Shown in pieces: positions 1 through 8,226 of a stretch of 64,000 bases of DNA. The stretch spans positions 2,418,001 through 2,482,000 of the forward strand of contig NZ_CP048407.1 of NCBI RefSeq assembly GCF_003403315.2, read 5' to 3'. Below the pieces are notes generated by a model. It made no database searches. It was given only the letters and a program-made list of their open reading frames with translations, and had not been told where the DNA came from. The position numbers and the translations under genes were made by a program. How positions within the stretch are numbered: position 1 is the stretch's first letter; each line of letters starts with the position of its first letter. Source of the stretch: Thermaerobacter sp. PB12/4term. Lineage in GTDB: Bacteria > Bacillota > Sulfobacillia > Thermaerobacterales > Thermaerobacteraceae.

Positions 1-1
1 C

Positions 2-160
2 GCCCGCGCCCTGCCGGAGGTCAAGCAGGTGATCCGGGCCGTGCGCTACGCCGACGCCCGGTTGCTGGCGGAAGAGGTGGTCACCCTGCCCGATGGCGAC
101 GCGGTGCGCCGGCACCTGCGGGCCTTTCTGGCCGGGGTGGGGATCGAACCGGCCCTTTGA
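2..160 (+). CDS. ptsI: C-terminal end of PtsI-like PEP-protein phosphotransferase (partial)
   Basis: Only the last 52 codons of a gene entering from the left edge are present, ending in TGA. The readable tail (ALPEVKQVIRAVRYADARLL, then an acidic LAEEVV stretch and a final RAFLAG helix) matches the end of Enzyme I of the phosphotransferase system, where an I-P-x-I/V-K-x-I-I-R segment is followed by a DAxxLAE helix. Enzyme I passes phosphate from phosphoenolpyruvate to HPr in the cytoplasm. The downstream flavoprotein gene starts 15 nt after the stop and may share the transcript. The call rests on a short stretch; another PEP-utilising enzyme with the same C-terminal fold is possible. Confidence 0.6.
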   Translation, partial: ARALPEVKQVIRAVRYADARLLAEEVVTLPDGDAVRRHLRAFLAGVGIEPAL

Positions 161-175
161 ACGGGGGTGATCGAG

Positions 176-1417
176 GTGGCTATCCGGCGCGTGGTGATCG
201 CCGGCGGCGGCTGGGGCGGTATCAAGGCGGCCCTGGAACTGCGCCGCCGCCTGGACCCGGCCGACGAGGTGGTCCTGGTCGACCCCAACCCCACCTTCCG
301 GCTGGGGTTCCGCAAGATCTGGCTGCTGGTGGGCAAGACCCGGCCCGACGAGGCCACCCGCTCCAAGCATGCCCTCAACGACCGGGGCGTTCGCTACCTT
401 CAGGCCCGCGTCACGGCCATCGCCCCCGAGGAGCGCTGGGTGGAGGTGGAACCGGCGGGCGGGCCGGGGTCCGGGGACCGCCGCAGGCTGGAGTGGGATT
501 ACCTGGTGGTCGCCCTGGGCGCCCAGCCCCGGCCGGACCTGGTGCCAGGGCTGGTCGAGGCCCCCGGCGCCTTCAACTTGTATGATCCGGAGGGCGCCCT
601 GGCCGCCGGCCGCCGGCTGGCCACCATGACCGGCGGGCGGGTGGTGGTCGCCATCCTGGGAGTGCCCTACAAGTGCCCGCCGGCCCCCTACGAGGCGGCC
701 CTGCTGGTCGACGAGGCCCTCCGCGGCCGCGGCCCCCAGGGCCAGCCGCCCGCCGGCCGGCAGGACTTCTCCATCGCCGTCTTCACGCCCCAGCCCGGCT
801 CCCTGCCCGTGGCGGGGCCTGCCGGCTGCCAGGCCATCGAGTCCAGCCTGGCTCTGCGGCAGGTCGACTTCCACCCGAACCGCCGGTTCGTCCGGGTCGA
901 ACCGGGCCGCCTGGTGCGCGAAGGGGGCGAGTCCGAGCCCTACGACCTGCTGCTGGCCGTCCCTCCCCACCGGGTCCCCGAGGTGGCCGTGGCCGCCGGG
1001 CTGGCACCGGAGGGCGGGTGGATCGCCGTCGACCCCGCCACGCTGCAAACCCGCTTCCCCCGGGTGTACGCCATCGGCGACTGCACCCAGATCGCCATGG
1101 CCAACGGCGAGCCCTTGCCCAAGGCGGGCGTCTTCGCCGAGGGGGAGGCCGTGGTGGCGGCGGCCCACATCGCGGCGGCGCTGACGGGCAGCCCGCCGCC
1201 GGAGCCGTACCGCGGCGAGGGCTACTGCTTCCTGGAGGTGGGAGGCGGCCTGGCCACCCTGGTGGGCGGCCAGTTCCTGGCCCGGCCCACGCCGCGGGTG
1301 GAAGTGGCCTCGCCCTCCCGGGAATTTCGGGACCGGAAGCTGGCATTCGAACGGGAGCGGCTGGAGGGGTGGTTCGGACCGGCCTCTTGGTCCACGGAGT
1401 CTTCGCGGCTACAATAG
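176..1417 (+). CDS. NAD(P)/FAD-dependent oxidoreductase (SQR / NDH-2 / FccB-like)
   Basis: Two-dinucleotide-binding-domain flavoprotein of 413 aa. The N-terminal FAD site is VVIAGGGWGGIKAAL; the C-terminal flavin motif is YAIGDCTQI. A Cys in PYKCPPAPYE is typical of sulfide:quinone reductase and flavocytochrome c sulfide dehydrogenase flavoproteins, where it forms a redox disulfide; two further Cys lie in AGCQAIE and GDC. The enzyme is likely a membrane-peripheral dehydrogenase passing electrons from sulfide or NADH to quinone, but the substrate cannot be fixed from sequence. The GTG at 176 is chosen because the stretch ggggtgatc, a near-full match to the anti-Shine-Dalgarno complement, sits just before it; the in-frame GTG at 167 lies inside that site. 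Confidence 0.8.
   Translation: MAIRRVVIAGGGWGGIKAALELRRRLDPADEVVLVDPNPTFRLGFRKIWLLVGKTRPDEATRSKHALNDRGVRYLQARVTAIAPEERWVEVEPAGGPGSGDRRRLEWDYLVVALGAQPRPDLVPGLVEAPGAFNLYDPEGALAAGRRLATMTGGRVVVAILGVPYKCPPAPYEAALLVDEALRGRGPQGQPPAGRQDFSIAVFTPQPGSLPVAGPAGCQAIESSLALRQVDFHPNRRFVRVEPGRLVREGGESEPYDLLLAVPPHRVPEVAVAAGLAPEGGWIAVDPATLQTRFPRVYAIGDCTQIAMANGEPLPKAGVFAEGEAVVAAAHIAAALTGSPPPEPYRGEGYCFLEVGGGLATLVGGQFLARPTPRVEVASPSREFRDRKLAFERERLEGWFGPASWSTESSRLQ
1387..1415 (+). promoter_or_regulatory. Candidate sigma-A promoter for the MFS gene
   Basis: TTGGTC (1387-1392), a 17-bp spacer and TACAAT (1410-1415). The -10 box ends at the stop codon of the flavoprotein gene, and the MFS start codon is about 60 nt downstream. 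Spacing and both boxes fit the sigma-A consensus in an otherwise very GC-rich stretch. Confidence 0.5.
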
Positions 1418-1474
1418 TTTGAGCACCGAAATATCCGTCCGGTGGAACCTGCCGCGAGCTCTGGAGGTTGACCC

Positions 1475-2983
1475 ATGCCGGATCGAACACCCCCGCCGGC
1501 CGGTCCCGGTGCCGGCGATGCCCCTGCCCCGGGTGTCCCCGGTGGATGCCCCCTCTCGCGCAACGGGAGGTCGCAGGGGGAGCCTGCGGCCGGGCGGGGC
1601 CGGCCGGGGGGGCCCGCGTTCGGGACCGGTCGGCCCCGAACGGGTACGGCCCGGCCGCACCGGGGGACCCCCCGCACGGAGGTAGGGGCGGCCGGCGGCG
1701 GCCCCGCCGCGGAGGAGCAGCTCTCCCGGCACGGCTTCTTCATCCTGCTGCTTACGATGTTCTTGACGGTGGCCGGTTTCGGCATCGTGCTGCCCGGGCT
1801 GCCCTATTTTGCCCGGGAACTGGGCGCCAGCAGCCTGGAGATGGGGCTCATGGTCTCCCTCTACGCCCTGGCCCAGTTCCTATTCGCCCCGGTGTGGGGG
1901 TCCCTTTCCGACCGGATCGGCCGCAAGCCCGTGCTGATCCTGGGCATGACCGGCTTCGGCCTGTCCTTCGTCGCCATGGCCTTCGCCCGCTCGGTGGCGA
2001 TGCTGCTCCTGGTGCGCTTCCTGGGCGGCATGCTGTCCGCTTCCACGTTCCCCGCCGCCCAGGCCCTGGTGGCCGATCTGACGCCGCCCGAACGCCGGGG
2101 CAGTTCCCTGGCCCTGATGGGCGGGTCCAGCAACCTGGGCTTCGTCCTGGGCCCGCTTCTGGGGGTGCCCATCACCTCCCTGGGCTACGGCTTTCCCGGC
2201 CTGGCCCTGGCAGGCGGCCTCGCCATCCTGCTGACCGCCCTGCTGGCCATCGCCGTGCTGCCCGCACCCCGGCCCCGGGCCGCGACCGCCGGCCGGCGCC
2301 CGCCCCTCACCCGGGCCCTGCGGCTGGCCGTCACCAGCGCCGAGGCGCCGTGCTACTGGCTGGTCCTGGTGGCCGCCATGGCCGGTTCCAGCGTCTTCTC
2401 CATGCTGGGGTATTACCTGATCGAACGGATGGGCGCTCCGGAATCGGCCAACCAGCTGGCCTTCTCGGTGATGGGCATCGCCTCGGCCATCATCCAGTTC
2501 ACCGTGGTGGGCCGCGCCATGGGCCGCTGGGGGGAAACGCGGACCTCCAGCGCCGGATTCCTGGCCGGCGCCGTGGCCTTTGTCCTGCTCCTCCTGGCGG
2601 GGCGGGTCTGGCAGGCCTGCGCGGCCGTGGCGGTGTGGGGCGTGGCCCTGGCCTTGATTCGCCCGCCCCTGACCACCCTGGTCTCGCGCCGGACCCAGCT
2701 GGGCCAGGGGACCGCCCTGGGTATCCAGGCCTCCTTCGAGAGCATCGGCCGGATGGCGGGCCCGCTGCTGGCGGGATTCTTGTTCGGCCTCCATCCCCAG
2801 CTGCCCTACGGCGCGGTGGAGGTGCTGCTGCTGGCCGCCCTCTTCTGGGGAAGCCGCGCCCTGCGCCGCCTGGAATCGGGAGACGCCGGTCCGGCCGGCG
2901 CCGGCGGGACGGGGGATGGCCCTGCGCCGGGTGAGGCGGCGCGGCCGGCGGCGGGCAGCCTGGTGGCGACATCGACCCGGTAA
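1475..2983 (+). CDS. MFS drug/metabolite efflux transporter (TetA/Bcr type)
   Basis: A 502-aa major facilitator superfamily protein of the cytoplasmic membrane, expected to export a small molecule in exchange for protons. After a low-complexity Pro/Gly/Arg-rich N-terminus of about 85 residues, hydrophobic segments begin at FFILLLTMFLTVAGFGIVLP. The loop 2-3 signature of the family is clear (GSLSDRIGRKPVLILGM), as is the GPLLG segment of helix 5 found in drug/proton antiporters. About 12 membrane spans are visible. The ATG at 1475 is kept despite the long cytoplasmic leader because GGAGG stands 7 nt upstream. The substrate is unknown. The N-terminal extension is unusual for the family and resembles the low-complexity segments in other proteins of this window. 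Confidence 0.85.
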   Translation: MPDRTPPPAGPGAGDAPAPGVPGGCPLSRNGRSQGEPAAGRGRPGGPAFGTGRPRTGTARPHRGTPRTEVGAAGGGPAAEEQLSRHGFFILLLTMFLTVAGFGIVLPGLPYFARELGASSLEMGLMVSLYALAQFLFAPVWGSLSDRIGRKPVLILGMTGFGLSFVAMAFARSVAMLLLVRFLGGMLSASTFPAAQALVADLTPPERRGSSLALMGGSSNLGFVLGPLLGVPITSLGYGFPGLALAGGLAILLTALLAIAVLPAPRPRAATAGRRPPLTRALRLAVTSAEAPCYWLVLVAAMAGSSVFSMLGYYLIERMGAPESANQLAFSVMGIASAIIQFTVVGRAMGRWGETRTSSAGFLAGAVAFVLLLLAGRVWQACAAVAVWGVALALIRPPLTTLVSRRTQLGQGTALGIQASFESIGRMAGPLLAGFLFGLHPQLPYGAVEVLLLAALFWGSRALRRLESGDAGPAGAGGTGDGPAPGEAARPAAGSLVATSTR

Positions 2984-3287
2984 GGGACGCGCCGTGCCCC
3001 ATCATCATGGATCGCCGCCGTTCGGGATGGCGGTGCAGGATGGCGGCACGGGGCGGGGACGCGGGGCGGGGGTACGGCGACGCACCGCGGTGATGCAGCC
3101 GGCCGCCTCCGAGAGGCGAAGAGGGTTGCGGAAGGGGGCCGGGGCACGGCCCGGCCCCCTGGCGGCCGGGGTCCCGAGAGGCTGCTGGGGCGTGCGACGT
3201 CATTCCCCGCGACGGGCGTGGACCGCGGCCCCGGGGGCCGGGGACGCCACCGGCAGCGCCCGGGACGCCACCGGCGGCGCCCGGTGC
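2984..3287. other. Intergenic region between convergent genes
   Basis: No credible gene is seen. The only clear structure is the perfect hairpin at 3133-3160. The remaining sequence is GC-rich without promoter-like AT-rich boxes. Confidence 0.6.
3133..3160. terminator. Perfect GC-rich hairpin between convergent genes (no T-tract)
   Basis: The arms aggggggccggg-like left (3133-3143) and its exact complement (3150-3160) form an 11-bp stem with a 6-nt loop. It lies between the ends of the MFS gene and the minus-strand TIM-barrel gene. A run of T is missing on both sides, so it is only terminator-like. Confidence 0.4.
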
Positions 3288-4373
3288 TCAGCCGAGGCGG
3301 CTCCGGGCCGGCGTGGGGCCCAGTTCCTCCAGCACGGCCAGGGCCTCGGGGGCGCGCTCGTAGGCCAGGAGGATGCCGTCGGCGTAGGCATCGGCCACCC
3401 GGGCCGCCTTGAGCAGGGCCTTGCGGTCCACATTGAGCGCGTACAGCTCGACCACAAAGGGCGTGTCGCCCAGAAGGTCGCGGAAACCCCAGGCCAATGA
3501 CTCGACCCAGTACGTGGTGCTGTAGTGGAGATCATAGATGGGCACCACGAAGAAGTCGACCAGCGGGGCCAGCTGGGCCACGTCCACGCCGAAGCGCCGG
3601 AACTGGTGGTCGCCGTAGGGATCCGGGTAGAGGGTCAGCGAGAGCAGGGGCCGCGAGGGCGTCGGGGTTCCTCCGTTGCGGCCTGCCGGTGCGGGCCGGA
3701 TCCCGCCCGCACCGGAAGCGGAACCGCCCCCTGCCGCCCGCCCCGGCTCCTGCCGGTCCCGGTAGCCTTGTCGCGGGCCGGGACGCGGGCCGGACCCCGG
3801 GCCCGGGTCAGAGGGCGGTGCCGGCGGCCGCCCTGCCCCAGCCCGGGCCAGGGCCTCCCGGACGAACCCGGCAATCACGGCAGCCCGCCAGTCCTCTTCA
3901 CCCAGCCCCGAGGCCGCTTGGGCCGCCCGGCAGCGGGGACAGCGGCAGAACCCTTCGCGGGGAAAGCTCACCGTGTCCAGCCGCAGGCCCGCGATGTCCG
4001 CCGCAGCGGCCCGCTCCACCAGCTCCAGCAGCCACCGGCGGTAGGCTGGTTCGCTGGGGCAAACCCAGTCCCAGTCGAAGTAGGGGGTCCCCCGCACCGC
4101 CCGCAGGCCATCGGGACCGGCGGCCGCCAGGCCGGGATCGGCCTCCACCGCCCGGTTGTCCCCGAAGCAGCTGATCATGTTGTGGGCCCCGGGGAGGGGC
4201 GGCTCGACCCGGCCCAGCACGCTCTTGATCTCGTAGAACACGTGGAGGGGGAAGGGCAGGTTCGGGGCGCCCGCCTCCCCCGCCCCGGTCCGCTCGTCGC
4301 CGGGCAGGAGCCCCATGTCCCGCAGCACCCGCAGGTCCCGCCGGTCGTAGGTGACGATGCCGCGCATCCCCAT
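3288..4373 (-). CDS. Putative TIM-barrel glycosyl-hydrolase-like protein (unknown substrate)
   Basis: A 361-aa protein without a recognised catalytic assignment. The order of elements resembles the GHL (hypothetical glycosyl hydrolase) TIM barrels: GLRLDTVSFPREGFCRCPRC combines a beta-strand Asp with a Cys-x-Cys-x2-Cys cluster, followed by a strand-like LTLYPDPYGDHQF and a VDFFVVPIYD strand. A Pro/Gly/Arg-rich insert of about 60 residues interrupts the middle. No signal peptide is visible, so it is probably cytoplasmic. The start lies 8 nt after the stop of ychF on the same strand, with gcgggg as ribosome binding site, so the two genes are probably co-transcribed. The function is unknown; the family relation is an inference from motif order. 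Confidence 0.6.
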   Translation of the reverse strand: MGMRGIVTYDRRDLRVLRDMGLLPGDERTGAGEAGAPNLPFPLHVFYEIKSVLGRVEPPLPGAHNMISCFGDNRAVEADPGLAAAGPDGLRAVRGTPYFDWDWVCPSEPAYRRWLLELVERAAAADIAGLRLDTVSFPREGFCRCPRCRAAQAASGLGEEDWRAAVIAGFVREALARAGAGRPPAPPSDPGPGSGPRPGPRQGYRDRQEPGRAAGGGSASGAGGIRPAPAGRNGGTPTPSRPLLSLTLYPDPYGDHQFRRFGVDVAQLAPLVDFFVVPIYDLHYSTTYWVESLAWGFRDLLGDTPFVVELYALNVDRKALLKAARVADAYADGILLAYERAPEALAVLEELGPTPARSRLG

Positions 4374-4381
4374 TCCCCCGC

Positions 4382-5452
4382 TCAGACGTTGAACCGGAAC
4401 AGGATCACGTCCCCGTCCTGGACCACGTAGTCCCGGCCCTCCAGGCGCAGCAGGCCCGCCTCCCGCACGGCGGCCATGGATCCCAGGCGGATCAGGTCCT
4501 CGTAGGCGACCACCTCCGCCCGGATGAACCCCCGCTCGATGTCGGAGTGGATCTTGCCGGCCGCCTGCTTGGCCGTCAGCCCGCGGCGGATCGGCCAGGC
4601 CCGGACCTCCTCCTCCCCGGCGGTGAAGAAGCTGATCAGCCCGCTGGCCTCATAGGCCGCCCGGGCCAGGCGCGCCACGCCCGGCTCGCCGATGCCGTAC
4701 TCGCCCATGAAGGCCTCCCGCTCGCCGGCGGGCAGCTCGGCGATCTCGGCTTCCACGGGACCGCAGAAGGTGATGAGGGGCTCGCCCCACTGGGCGGCCG
4801 CCTGGCGCAGGGCTTCCTCGCCCGGGAAGGTCCCCTGCTGCAGCTGGCCCTCGTCCACGTTGACGGCCAGCACCAGGGGTTTGAGGGTGAGCAGGCCGAA
4901 GCCCTTGACCAGGCGCAGGTCCTCATCGGTCCAGGAGAGCTCCCGCAGGGGCCGCTCCTGTTCGAGCAAGGCCTGCATCTCCGGGAGCCGCTCCAGCAGG
5001 GCCTGGTCGTCGGGCCGGCGCTTGCGGGGCGGCGTGGCCTCCAGCCGCTGGCGGGCACTCTCCACCGTCGCCAGGTCGGTGAGGATCAGCTCGTCGCGGA
5101 TCAGGCGGGCATCCCGCAGGGGGTCCACCTCGCCCAGCACGTGGGGCAGGGAGCCGCCGCCGAAGGCGCGGATCACGTGGACCAGCACGTCCGCCCCTCG
5201 CACAGCTTCCAGGAACCGGTTCCACCGCGCCCGGTCCTCGCCCGGCACGGCTCCGGGGATGTCGGTCACCTGCAAGGCGGCGGGGGTCACCTTCCGGGGC
5301 TTGTAGAGGGCTGCCAGGCGGTCCAGGCGCGGGTCGGGAACGGACGCCATGCCCACCGTCGCCTGGCCGGGACCCCCCCGGCCCTCGCCGGCCAGCAGCC
5401 GGAAAAGCAACGACTTCCCCACCTGGGGAAGGCCGATCAGACCGATGTCCAC
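4382..5452 (-). CDS. ychF: Redox/ribosome-associated GTPase YchF (OLA1 family)
   Basis: A 356-aa P-loop NTPase of the TRAFAC/Obg class that binds the ribosome and, in this family, often prefers ATP to GTP. The N-terminal walker A is GLPQVGKS, the switch region includes DIPGAVPGEDRARWN, and the YchF C-terminal TGS-like domain is seen (ISFFTAGEEEVRAWPI, then IHSDIERGFIRAEVV and YVVQDGDVILFRFNV at the very end). The length fits the family (about 360 aa). The GTG at 5452 is chosen because AAGGAGG lies 7 nt upstream; longer starts would translate the tandem repeat at 5467-5508. It probably forms an operon with the downstream TIM-barrel gene. Confidence 0.93.
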   Translation of the reverse strand: MDIGLIGLPQVGKSLLFRLLAGEGRGGPGQATVGMASVPDPRLDRLAALYKPRKVTPAALQVTDIPGAVPGEDRARWNRFLEAVRGADVLVHVIRAFGGGSLPHVLGEVDPLRDARLIRDELILTDLATVESARQRLEATPPRKRRPDDQALLERLPEMQALLEQERPLRELSWTDEDLRLVKGFGLLTLKPLVLAVNVDEGQLQQGTFPGEEALRQAAAQWGEPLITFCGPVEAEIAELPAGEREAFMGEYGIGEPGVARLARAAYEASGLISFFTAGEEEVRAWPIRRGLTAKQAAGKIHSDIERGFIRAEVVAYEDLIRLGSMAAVREAGLLRLEGRDYVVQDGDVILFRFNV

Positions 5453-5466
5453 GGGCGGGCCTCCTT

Positions 5467-5508
5467 GGTTCGCAGTTGGCTGGTGCGCAGTTGGCTGGTT
5501 CGCACCGG
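5467..5508 (-). repeat. 15-bp tandem repeat just upstream of the ychF ribosome binding site
   Basis: Units ggttcgcagttggct (5467-5481) and ggtgcgcagttggct (5482-5496) differ by one base; a partial third unit follows (5497-5504). The array abuts the Shine-Dalgarno sequence of ychF and lies in its untranslated leader. Confidence 0.8.
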
Positions 5509-5563
5509 ATCTCCGCGGCGGCGTTCCGGGCCGGGCGGCGGCCATGCCCGGCGGCCGGCCTGG

Positions 5564-8080
5564 TCACGGGGCGGCCTGCTGGGGACTCCGGGCCACCACC
5601 CCGGCGATGCGCACGGCGAGCCGCCCGCCGGGGCCCGGTTCTGTCACGAAGGTGACGGTGATGCGCACGCCGTCGCTGCGGGTGACCACCAGGGGGCCGC
5701 GCTCGTAGTTGCCCCCCACCGCCTCCACCCGCCAGCCCTGCCCCAGGGGCCGCTGGGCCAGCAGTTCCCGGCCGGCGCCGGCCACCGCGGCATCCTGCTG
5801 CCGCACCAGGGCGGCGGCCTCCGCCCACCGCCCCCGGCTTACCAGGGTAATAAAGGCTTCCAGCACGCTCAAGGCCCGGTCCACCGGGCGGCTCCATGCC
5901 AGCCGGTAGGCGTCCCCCGTCCAGATCCAGCGCTGCTCCCACAGGCCGGGGGCCGGGCCGTCCCGGGTGACCAGCACGGGGCTGCCGCCGGTACTCAGGG
6001 TGAGATCGAGCCAGCTGCCGTCGGGGGCCATGCGGACCTGCCGGATGAGGATCCCGGCGCCGTCCTCCGGCCCGGCCCCGGGCTGCGGACGGCCGGGGGC
6101 CCCCGCCGGGCCGCCCCGCAACAGGCTCCATCCGTTTTGCGGCCCACCGCCGGACGGCCTCCCGAAAAGCAGCGGACCGCCGGCAACCACACCCTGGGGC
6201 ACGGCCGGCGCCACCGCCGGTTCAGGCCGTCCCAGGAACCCCGCGGGCACCCACTGGTCGCCCGATCGTTCCAGCAGCGTCACGCGCAGGGACGGGGCCC
6301 GGCCCGCCGGGTGGTGCTCCGTCACCACCACCAGCCGGGGCCGCCCGTCGACCCCGGGAAGAATCCACCCGTCCCTGAAGAGGGCGGCGAGTCCCCAGCC
6401 TCCTCCGGCCGGCGGTGCCTGCCACGGGGTGGGCTCGGCCGCTGCCGGCCGGCCGGATCCCGGCCCTGGCCGCTCCCCGGTGCCGGTCGATGCCCACCCT
6501 CCAAAACCCGGGCCCGCGGAACCAGGGGCAAGGAGAGCCGGCGGGGCCGACCCGGGGGCCGGACCCATTCGGGGCACCGGCGGCTCGGGCGGCACCCGCC
6601 GTTCCTCCGGTGCCGGGCCGTCCATCCCGGCGCCCTGCGCCGCCCCGGCCGGCTGGGAGATAGAGGGAGCCTGCCCGCGCGTCCCAGGGGCAGGGGGAGC
6701 CTGCCCGCCCGGGGCAGGTGCCTGCCCGCCCGGTTCCACACCGGCCGCACCACCCGCCCCTTGCCCGGCGGGTTGCAGTGCAGCGGGCGCGGCGCGCTCC
6801 CGCTCGTCCAGCACCTGGACGTGGACCGTGCCCTGATCCGTCCAGGTGGCGATCACGTGCGCCACCGTTTCGGGGAAGCGGGGCCCGAAGGCGATCAGGA
6901 GGACGGCCGCACCGGGGCGGAGGCCGCCGGTTGTGGCCCCACCCGCCGCGTCGCCGTCATCGCCGGTGGCCGTCCCGCCGCCGCCCGAGATCCCGCCGCC
7001 ACCCGGACTCCCGCCGGTGGAACCCGGCCCGGCGGAACCGGCGCCGGATGTACCGGCGCCAAGAGGGTCAACGGTCGAGGAACCCGCCGCGGCGGCCTGC
7101 CCCGGAACCCGCGCCGGGGCCGCGGCCGGCACCGGGCGCGGCACCAGCACGTTGACGAAGGGCATCTCGGGGGTGGCCAGTTCCAGCTCGAGGGCCGCCG
7201 GATCCCCCTCCAGGCGGGCCGGATCGAGCCGCTCCAGGCGGTAGAGCAGCTGCTGCACGGCACGGGCGAAGGCGTCGTGCTGGCCGGTGCCCTCCCGGGC
7301 CGGATTCGCGGCCGGGGGCCGCGAATCCGGCCCGGCCTGCCCCGCCGCGCCGGCGCCCCCCGGCGGCGGCGCGGCGGGGGGTGCGGCCAGCCCCTGGCTG
7401 CCCGGGCCGGCGCCGGGCCCGCCCGGACCCTGGCCGGCCCCGGCGCCTGCCAGCAGCCCGCCGGCCAGCCTGCCGGCGCCGGCCGTGCCACCGGAATCCT
7501 GGCCGGCCCCGCCGGCCAGGATTCCGGGAGCCGGGCCCCACGCTCCGGCGGCCGCCCCCGCCGCCTGCCGCCAGAAGGGACCCGTCACCAGAAGGGCGAG
7601 CATCACGGCTCCCGCCGCCCGCAGGCGCAGGCCAGGCGGCAGGTGGCGGCCCTGCCCGGGCCCCGCCGGCCGGGCGGGATCGCGCAGCCCGCCATGGCTT
7701 CCGCCGTGGCTTTCAGCCGGGGGTGAGGCCGGGGCCAGAGCTTCCACACCCGGCGCGCCCATAGCCGGCGTGCCCTGCGTGGCCCGGCCGGGCGAAGACC
7801 CTGCACCTGGCGCCGGCTCCGCCGCCCGGCCGCCGGAAGGCCTCCCTGCCGCCAGGGCTCCCGCCGGTGATGCCGCCGGCTCTTTCCCGCCGGCAGGTTC
7901 CGGCCCAGGTTCGCCCTCAGGTCCAGGAACAGGTGCAGGACCAGGTGCAACAGGTAACGGGCCGCCCGGCCCCCGCCCGCGGGCATCCCCGGCCGTGCTG
8001 GGGCTTGACCGGCCTGCCGGTTGCGCCCTGCCGGGCTCCCGATCAGGCCCGTGCGGAAACCGGGTCGAGGAGGTGTTCAT
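5564..8080 (-). CDS. Large Ala/Gly/Pro-rich membrane-anchored protein, unknown function
   Basis: An 838-aa protein without recognised relatives. A low-complexity cytoplasmic N-terminus of about 150 residues is followed by one membrane span (AAGAVMLALLVTGPFW), then a long extracytoplasmic region dominated by Ala, Gly and Pro with islands of ordinary sequence such as AAVLLIAFGPRFPETVAHVI. The C-terminal 120 residues look folded (RALSVLEAFITLVSRGRW through VRITVTFVTEPG), recalling the small alpha+beta domains that close Firmicutes surface proteins. The ATG at 8080 has no good ribosome binding site, so the true start may be internal. It precedes ychF with a 110-bp gap. Long open frames are common at this base composition, but the C-terminal part reads as real protein. 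Confidence 0.55.
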   Translation of the reverse strand: MNTSSTRFPHGPDREPGRAQPAGRSSPSTAGDARGRGPGGPLPVAPGPAPVPGPEGEPGPEPAGGKEPAASPAGALAAGRPSGGRAAEPAPGAGSSPGRATQGTPAMGAPGVEALAPASPPAESHGGSHGGLRDPARPAGPGQGRHLPPGLRLRAAGAVMLALLVTGPFWRQAAGAAAGAWGPAPGILAGGAGQDSGGTAGAGRLAGGLLAGAGAGQGPGGPGAGPGSQGLAAPPAAPPPGGAGAAGQAGPDSRPPAANPAREGTGQHDAFARAVQQLLYRLERLDPARLEGDPAALELELATPEMPFVNVLVPRPVPAAAPARVPGQAAAAGSSTVDPLGAGTSGAGSAGPGSTGGSPGGGGISGGGGTATGDDGDAAGGATTGGLRPGAAVLLIAFGPRFPETVAHVIATWTDQGTVHVQVLDERERAAPAALQPAGQGAGGAAGVEPGGQAPAPGGQAPPAPGTRGQAPSISQPAGAAQGAGMDGPAPEERRVPPEPPVPRMGPAPGSAPPALLAPGSAGPGFGGWASTGTGERPGPGSGRPAAAEPTPWQAPPAGGGWGLAALFRDGWILPGVDGRPRLVVVTEHHPAGRAPSLRVTLLERSGDQWVPAGFLGRPEPAVAPAVPQGVVAGGPLLFGRPSGGGPQNGWSLLRGGPAGAPGRPQPGAGPEDGAGILIRQVRMAPDGSWLDLTLSTGGSPVLVTRDGPAPGLWEQRWIWTGDAYRLAWSRPVDRALSVLEAFITLVSRGRWAEAAALVRQQDAAVAGAGRELLAQRPLGQGWRVEAVGGNYERGPLVVTRSDGVRITVTFVTEPGPGGRLAVRIAGVVARSPQQAAP

Positions 8081-8154
8081 ATGGGGAGTTTAACATTTTT
8101 GAAATGATTTCGTCATCTTCGGTGAATAAGGACGGGCCGTGCCAGACCGTGGAA

Positions 8155-8171
8155 CCGCGGTTTCCCCGCGG
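8155..8171. terminator. Small hairpin downstream of the YitT-family gene
   Basis: ccgcgg (8155-8160), loop tttcc, ccgcgg (8166-8171). It lies in the gap after the YitT-type gene (minus strand). The gap also holds the only AT-rich stretch nearby (8081-8130), a plausible but undefined promoter for the downstream large protein. Confidence 0.35.
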
Positions 8172-8226
8172 AACGATGGCTTCCCGGGGCAGCAGCGCGC
8201 CACACCGCGCATCCGGTCGCACCCTC

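Noticed and set aside
4547-7726. A 1059-aa plus-strand frame
   Set aside because: Antisense to ychF and the large minus-strand protein; lacks recognisable motifs and a ribosome binding site.
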